A model generated the notes under the pieces. That model was not told where the DNA came from and ran no database searches. It saw only the letters and a program-made list of their open reading frames with translations. 10,744 bases of DNA from an uncultured Parabacteroides sp. (GTDB lineage Bacteria > Bacteroidota > Bacteroidia > Bacteroidales > Tannerellaceae), in contig URGO01000111.1 in the NCBI GenBank assembly GCA_900547435.1, positions 1 to 10,744 on the forward strand, read 5' to 3'. A program made the translations under genes and the position numbers. Below, piece by piece: positions 7,282 to 10,744 of this stretch (the first letter of the stretch is position 1; each line of letters opens with the position of its first letter).

Positions 7282-8376
7282 TTAACCCTCTATGCCACGC
7301 TGGCCAAATCCCGGAGCTATCAGAATGCCATCCATATCTTTCAATTGCTCTTCTACGTTTGCATCATTGACCTTCTCCGAATGGAACAGATGCAACTCCA
7401 ATTTATGATGGTTGTAAATAGCAGCCTGGAGCAACGATTCATCAATTGACTTGTAAGCATCCTGCAATTCCACATATTTGCCAACCAGACCGATCTTCAC
7501 TACTTCGGTAGCCGTAGCTTTCTTATTGAGGAACTCACGCCAAGCCTTCAGTTCCGGAGTAGGTCCAACCTCCAGTCCTACCTTCTTCAGCACAATCTCG
7601 TCCATTTTCTGACGTTGCAATACCAAAGGAACTTCGTAAATCGTCGGTACATCAATAGATTGTATCACGGCATCCTCCGACACATTGCAGAACAACGCCA
7701 CCTTACGGAGCAGATTCGTAGTCAATTCATGCTCGGTACGCAACACCAAGACATCCGGTTGGATACCCAATGATTGCAATTCCTTGACCGAATGCTGCGT
7801 TGGCTTCGTCTTATATTCTTTAGCCGCCGCAATATAAGGGACATACGTCAGATGCACGCACAAGCAATTCTTTCCCAATTCCCACTTCAACTGGCGGACA
7901 CTCTCGATAAACGGAAGCGACTCGATATCACCTACCGTACCCCCAATTTCCGTGATTACGAAATCGAATTTGTATTTATTTCCCAACAACTTGACGTTAC
8001 GTTTGATTTCGTCCGTGATGTGAGGAACCACCTGTACGGTACGTCCCAAATAATCGCCTCGACGCTCTTTATTGATAACGCTTTGATAGATACGCCCCGT
8101 TGTAATATTGTTCGCGCGCGTAGTAGGAACGTTCAGAAAGCGTTCGTAATGACCTAAGTCCAAATCCGCTTCATGCCCGTCAACTGTCACGTAGCATTCG
8201 CCATGTTCATACGGATTCAACGTGCCCGGATCGATGTTGATATACGGGTCAAACTTTTGGATAGTTACTTTATAACCACGTGCTTGCAGCAACTTACCCA
8301 AAGAGGCAGATATGATTCCTTTACCTAACGAAGAAACCACGCCGCCTGTAACAAAAATGTACTTTGTATCAGCCAC
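7282..8376 (-). CDS. pyrG: CTP synthase N-terminal part: synthase domain and start of the glutaminase domain
   Basis: This is the 364-residue product expected if the TAA at 7284-7282 is real. It begins with GTG (8376-8374), giving MADTKYIFVTGG; no ATG is available nearby in frame. The amidoligase domain is complete. The P-loop GGVVSSLGKG is at 11-20, IQKFDPYINIDPG at 39-51, and DLDLGHYERF at 71-80 includes the Mg-binding Asp73. EIGGTVGDIES (143-153) includes Glu143, and KPTQHSVKEL (191-200) follows. A linker follows, and the class I glutaminase domain starts near 293 (VVKIGLVGKY). It breaks off just after the oxyanion-loop region APGFGQRG (354-361), before the nucleophile elbow. Such a product could at most use free ammonia, and the half-made glutaminase domain would probably misfold. 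Confidence 0.7.
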   Translation of the reverse strand: MADTKYIFVTGGVVSSLGKGIISASLGKLLQARGYKVTIQKFDPYINIDPGTLNPYEHGECYVTVDGHEADLDLGHYERFLNVPTTRANNITTGRIYQSVINKERRGDYLGRTVQVVPHITDEIKRNVKLLGNKYKFDFVITEIGGTVGDIESLPFIESVRQLKWELGKNCLCVHLTYVPYIAAAKEYKTKPTQHSVKELQSLGIQPDVLVLRTEHELTTNLLRKVALFCNVSEDAVIQSIDVPTIYEVPLVLQRQKMDEIVLKKVGLEVGPTPELKAWREFLNKKATATEVVKIGLVGKYVELQDAYKSIDESLLQAAIYNHHKLELHLFHSEKVNDANVEEQLKDMDGILIAPGFGQRGIEG

Positions 8377-8423
8377 GATAATAATATTTTAGTTTCTTTT
8401 TGATTGTTAATCCAATGAATTGG

Positions 8424-8454
8424 CAAAAGTAGTCATTTTCTCTCACCCTGCAAA
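8424..8454 (-). promoter_or_regulatory. Bacteroides-type promoter of pyrG-yidC
   Basis: On the minus strand TTTG (8454-8451), a 19-base spacer and TACTTTTG (8431-8424) match the consensus exactly. Transcription would start near 8418, about 42 bases before the GTG start of pyrG. It is the only evident promoter for yidC as well. Confidence 0.85.
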
Positions 8455-8486
8455 GGATTTGAAAATCGAAAATAGAAAAGTCGCAA

Positions 8487-8575
8487 AAATTCATGCCTAT
8501 GTTCGGAGAAATTCATGCCTATATTCGAAAACAAAGATAGGCATCTTTGACGGAAAAGATAGTTATCTTTCCGGA
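8487..8575. repeat. Four-unit array with exact 22-base period; candidate shared operator
   Basis: Two direct copies of AAATTCATGCCTATRTTCG lie at 8487-8505 and 8509-8527 (18 of 19 identical). They are followed by AAAGATAGGCATCTTT (8533-8548) and AAAGATAGTTATCTTT (8555-8570). The 8-base cores start at 8493 (ATGCCTAT), 8515 (ATGCCTAT), 8537 (ATAGGCAT, the reverse complement of the first two) and 8559 (ATAGTTAT), each exactly 22 bases apart, about two helix turns. Units 3 and 4 are small palindromes with AAAGAT/ATCTTT arms. The array fills the space between the pyrG -33 box (8451-8454) and the -33 box of the gene at 8643 (8582-8585), so a bound protein could affect both. Confidence 0.7.
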
Positions 8576-8581
8576 AGCTGT

Positions 8582-8611
8582 TTTGAATTTGAAATTTAAT
8601 ATGTATTTTTG
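8582..8611 (+). promoter_or_regulatory. Bacteroides-type promoter of the DUF3078-like gene
   Basis: TTTG at 8582-8585, an 18-base spacer and TATTTTTG at 8604-8611 fit the TTTG / TAnnTTTG pattern. Transcription would start near 8617, giving a leader of about 25 bases before the ATG at 8643. The 22-base-period array ends 7 bases upstream of the -33 box. Confidence 0.75.
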
Positions 8612-8642
8612 CACCGGACAGACTTAATCAACAGAAGAAACG

Positions 8643-10163
8643 ATGAAAAAAGAGTTTATAATCAGCCTGCTCCTGATATTGTGCTGCTTTCAGGCAATTC
8701 GGGCTCAGGACACTACAGCTATATTACCCCCAACCGATTTTGTTCCGCCCGTTCCGGAAGAAGAAACGAGCGATACCCTTTTTACGGTCAGCGAAAAAGA
8801 ACTGCCCGACCTGCGCGTGCGTTTCAAAGAGCTGAACAAAGAATTTGTCAAGCCCTCAAATCCTACGGCACATCTGTTGCAGCTATTGACTAAAGACGTA
8901 TTGCAGATGTGTCCGGAAGCACTTGCCTTGATTGCATCGGCCAAGGACACGACACACCTATTCGACGCATCGGTTACCTTCAGCGATACGATTATTGTCG
9001 ACCCGATTTTCATGCCTTTGGTATTTCGAGGCAATCATTTGCCGGAAGATTTGTCATTCATACCCAAAGACCCGCTGGCTCCGCACTTTACACCCAAACC
9101 GCTATATACCCCCGACTCCATCTTCACCGAATATGTAAGGAGAAAAGAAACGACCGAACGGACTGCTGAATATATGGAAAGCCATTTTCCCGCTTATTTC
9201 CGTTACTCTTTGCGAAACATGCCGAAAGAGACCATAAAACCGAAGGTCATGAAAAAAGACCTGACGCATAACATCACGCTGGCCGTCAAAAACGACATGA
9301 ATCTGGACGACATGGAAGCTCCGGCAAAATTTATTCCCGAACGGCGCTATTGGACTTCTCACTTTGAAAGTTCCATCCAATTCGCACAAAATTACATTTC
9401 CCCCAACTGGCATAAAGGAGGAAACAGTTCGCTGAACCTAAACAACCGTGAGTATCTGACCTATAATTACGAGAAAGACCGCGTGAAGATAGCGAACGAG
9501 CTGGAAATAAAGAATAATGTATATACCGCTCCCAACGACACGTTGCGCAATTACAAAGTAAGCGATGATGTATTCCGCATACATAGCAACATCGGTTATC
9601 AGGCTTTCTACAAGTGGTACTATACCTTTGATATGGAATTTAAGACACAGTTGTTGAGCAGTTTCGAGGAGAATCAAGATATAAAACAATCCGGATTCCT
9701 CGCGCCATTCAGCCTGAATATCGGTCTTGGTATGAAATATGACCTGAACAAGACCTTCGAGAAGAAACACAAATCGTTGACATTCAACATCAACATCGCA
9801 CCGTTGGCTTATACATTCCGTAAAACGATAGACGGAGACATCAAGTTGGACAAACATTTCAAGGCCAAGGAAGACGGTACCTACCCGACTTCGGAAAACC
9901 TGTTCGGTTCGACCATCAACGCTACATTGAACTTCCAGTTTAACCGAAATGTCAGTTGGTACTCCCGTTTCTACTACAACACCAGCTATCAGCGTATAGA
10001 AGGTGAATGGGAAAACCGATTCACATTTACCTGGAGCCGTTTCTTCTCCACCAATATAACGTTGAACATGCGATATGATGACGGAGTAGCCAAGAATGAA
10101 GATTTTGACAGTTATCTTCAAATCAACGAATTGCTTAGCTTCGGATTTAATTATAAATGGTAA
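8643..10163 (+). CDS. Outer-membrane beta-barrel protein, DUF3078-like, function unknown
   Basis: This 506-residue protein has a signal peptide of 21 residues (MKKEFIISLLLILCCFQAIRA, likely cut before Gln22). Residues 22-55 are Pro/Asp/Thr-rich and probably disordered. Residues 55-225 form a mixed domain with no motif I recognise. From about 235 to the end, alternating strands rich in aromatic residues (FESSIQFAQNYISPNWHKGG, YKWYYTFDMEFKTQL, FNINIAPLAYTF, WYSRFYYNTSYQ, FTFTWSRFFSTNITLNMRYD) suggest an outer-membrane barrel. The protein ends in FGFNYKW, an aromatic terminal residue of the kind recognised by the BAM complex. The NWHKGGNSS segment (255-263) is the feature that recalls DUF3078 proteins of Bacteroidetes. 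No substrate or partner is known to me. It is divergent from pyrG-yidC and may share its regulatory array. Stop is TAA. Confidence 0.8.
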   Translation: MKKEFIISLLLILCCFQAIRAQDTTAILPPTDFVPPVPEEETSDTLFTVSEKELPDLRVRFKELNKEFVKPSNPTAHLLQLLTKDVLQMCPEALALIASAKDTTHLFDASVTFSDTIIVDPIFMPLVFRGNHLPEDLSFIPKDPLAPHFTPKPLYTPDSIFTEYVRRKETTERTAEYMESHFPAYFRYSLRNMPKETIKPKVMKKDLTHNITLAVKNDMNLDDMEAPAKFIPERRYWTSHFESSIQFAQNYISPNWHKGGNSSLNLNNREYLTYNYEKDRVKIANELEIKNNVYTAPNDTLRNYKVSDDVFRIHSNIGYQAFYKWYYTFDMEFKTQLLSSFEENQDIKQSGFLAPFSLNIGLGMKYDLNKTFEKKHKSLTFNINIAPLAYTFRKTIDGDIKLDKHFKAKEDGTYPTSENLFGSTINATLNFQFNRNVSWYSRFYYNTSYQRIEGEWENRFTFTWSRFFSTNITLNMRYDDGVAKNEDFDSYLQINELLSFGFNYKW

Positions 10164-10195
10164 AGCTATGAGTTTTCGAATCAAAACATAACACA

Positions 10196-10217
10196 AACTT
10201 AAAAACAAAAGAACTCA
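10196..10217 (+). repeat. 22-base direct repeat of a segment 3' of yidC
   Basis: This segment matches 4809-4830 in 20 of 22 positions and consists of units starting AACTTAAA, AACAAAAG and AACTCA. Like the copy near yidC it lies just 3' of a gene stop (10163). It sits inside a weak TATGAGTT (10167-10174) / AACTCATA (10226-10233) inverted repeat with a loop of about 50 bases and no T run. Confidence 0.45.
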
Positions 10218-10268
10218 CGACCTACAACTCATATCTGTAGCCACATATCAAAAAAAGGTATCAAAAAT

Positions 10269-10299
10269 ATCGAAATATTCGATTTATTTTGTATTTTTG
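10269..10299 (+). promoter_or_regulatory. Candidate promoter and palindrome ahead of the antiporter gene
   Basis: TATTTTTG at 10292-10299 fits the TAnnTTTG -7 box and would start transcription near 10305. No TTTG stands at the -33 position. That place is covered instead by a palindrome, ATCGAA-ATA-TTCGAT (10269-10283), which could be an operator or activator site. Confidence 0.45.
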
Positions 10300-10328
10300 T
10301 CAAGAAGAAACAGGATAGAGAACGAGGT

Positions 10329-10744
10329 ATGAGCAAAGGAAGCAAAAATCTGATTTTTTACGTGATAATGGTCGCCGTTCTCGGAGCGTTGATGTACCTG
10401 ATTATCAAAGGAGGAGAAGCCCAGCAATTGGAAGGAGCAATTACTTTGGCGGCCGATGCTCCGCATAACCTGGCCGAAGGGTTTGGCGTATTCCAAACAC
10501 TATTGATGCATCATATCCAATCCTCGTTAGGAATCTTACTATTTCTGATTATCGTCATCCTGCTGACCTGCCGGCTGTTCGGGTGGTTGTTTATGAAGAT
10601 AGGGCAACCTACGGTCATTGGTGAGATTGTGGCCGGTATCGTACTTGGCCCATCCGTTTTAGGAAATCTGTTCCCGGACGCTTCCGCATTTCTTTTTCCA
10701 ACAGAATCATTACAAAACATCAATATACTCAGTCAGTTTGGATT
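10329..10744 (+). CDS. CPA2-family (KefB-like) cation/proton antiporter, 5' part only
   Basis: The first 138 codons are visible from the ATG at 10329; the gene runs off the right edge, so its length and any C-terminal TrkA-N or other regulatory domain are unknown. Residues 8-26 are a hydrophobic helix, 27-63 a soluble loop (KGGEAQQLEG, then TLAADAPHNLAEGFGVFQTL), and 66-82 a second helix. The family hallmark GQPTVIGEIVAGIVLGPSVL follows at 92-111, the first discontinuous helix region of monovalent cation:proton antiporters-2. These inner-membrane carriers exchange Na+ or K+ for H+ in pH and ion homeostasis. The roughly 65-residue extension with an additional helix before the core is longer than in KefB/KefC, where the core starts almost at the N-terminus. 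A GAGG directly before the ATG is too close to act as a normal ribosome site. Confidence 0.88.
   Translation, partial: MSKGSKNLIFYVIMVAVLGALMYLIIKGGEAQQLEGAITLAADAPHNLAEGFGVFQTLLMHHIQSSLGILLFLIIVILLTCRLFGWLFMKIGQPTVIGEIVAGIVLGPSVLGNLFPDASAFLFPTESLQNINILSQFG

Larger units (their letters stand above)
6766..8376 (-). pseudogene. pyrG: CTP synthase gene interrupted by an in-frame TAA at codon 365
   Basis: Read through, the gene spans 537 codons (536 residues plus stop), the normal size of bacterial CTP synthase. The enzyme amidates UTP to CTP using ATP and glutamine, the only de novo route to CTP. Codon 365 (7284-7282) is TAA. Sequence before it (APGFGQRGIEG) and after it (FAAFKYARAH, then LGICLGMQ) stays in one reading frame, so this is a single substitution and not a frameshift or insertion. 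A Lys codon, AAA, is the likely original, since family members commonly read GIEGK here. The stop removes the whole glutaminase triad. A broken pyrG should be lethal, so a sequencing or assembly error, a mixed population, or a second gene copy elsewhere must be considered. The start is GTG. Promoter and downstream yidC coupling are intact. Confidence 0.75.

Noticed and set aside
7282..7284. Recoding of UAA (programmed readthrough or altered genetic code) in pyrG
   Set aside because: Other genes in the window, including yidC, the transporter and the DUF3078-like gene, end in TAA at the expected C-terminus. UAA is not used for selenocysteine or pyrrolysine, and no readthrough structure is apparent.
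6595..7449. 284-codon open frame on the plus strand across the yidC 5' end and pyrG 3' end
   Set aside because: It lies antisense to clearly conserved pyrG and yidC sequence, shows no recognisable motif and has no promoter or start context. It is a chance frame.
8487..8575. CRISPR array
   Set aside because: The period is only 22 bases, the units differ and one core is inverted. There are no spacers of uniform length and no cas gene in the window.
8643..8705. Lipobox around Cys14-Cys15 of the DUF3078-like protein
   Set aside because: The cysteines lie inside the hydrophobic core. AIRA before Gln22 is a good signal peptidase I site, and the protein is predicted to be a barrel.
9438..10208. 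256-codon open frame on the minus strand
   Set aside because: It is antisense to the barrel region of the DUF3078-like gene, which has a signal peptide, a promoter and a sensible C-terminus. The opposite frame has none of these.
10167..10233. Terminator after the DUF3078-like gene
   Set aside because: The TATGAGTT/AACTCATA arms are only 8 bases, the loop is about 50 bases and no T run follows. Noted only within the repeat entry.

Overview
The window looks like a chromosomal stretch of a Bacteroides-type gut anaerobe (order Bacteroidales). Most genes have the promoter peculiar to this group, a TAnnTTTG -7 box, in several cases with a TTTG -33 box about 18-20 bases upstream. Start codons lack strong Shine-Dalgarno sequences. 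The gene set also fits: a large-P1-domain YidC directly behind pyrG, a DUF3078-like outer-membrane protein, and an Ntn choloylglycine-hydrolase-family enzyme. Species cannot be fixed from the sequence alone.

Layout. Bases 1-218 (minus) are the 5' end of a secreted cyclophilin-type prolyl isomerase. Divergent from it, 336-2009 (plus) encodes an AspT/YidE-family membrane transporter. It converges on 2100-3182 (minus), an exported penicillin V acylase / bile salt hydrolase family amidase, with a long inverted repeat between them. After a 309-base gap, 3492-4565 (plus) encodes a Gfo/Idh/MocA oxidoreductase. It converges on the pyrG-yidC pair (8376 down to 4834, minus), with a terminator and a second long inverted repeat between. 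Divergent from pyrG is 8643-10163 (plus), an outer-membrane beta-barrel protein of the DUF3078 type. Then comes the 5' part of a CPA2 (KefB-like) cation/proton antiporter from 10329 to the window edge.

How the genes fit together. This is mostly housekeeping and envelope biology: CTP synthesis (pyrG), membrane protein insertion (yidC), an outer-membrane protein, two ion/solute transporters, and periplasmic folding and hydrolysis enzymes. No mobile element, CRISPR array, RNA gene or defence system is visible.

The most notable points are these. (1) pyrG, normally essential, carries an in-frame TAA at codon 365, with recognisable coding sequence continuing in the same frame on both sides. (2) A four-unit array with an exact 22-base period lies between the divergent pyrG and DUF3078-type promoters and looks like a shared operator. 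(3) Two long inverted repeats between convergent genes are built of 8-base units. (4) Two divergent promoters interleave at 243-290.
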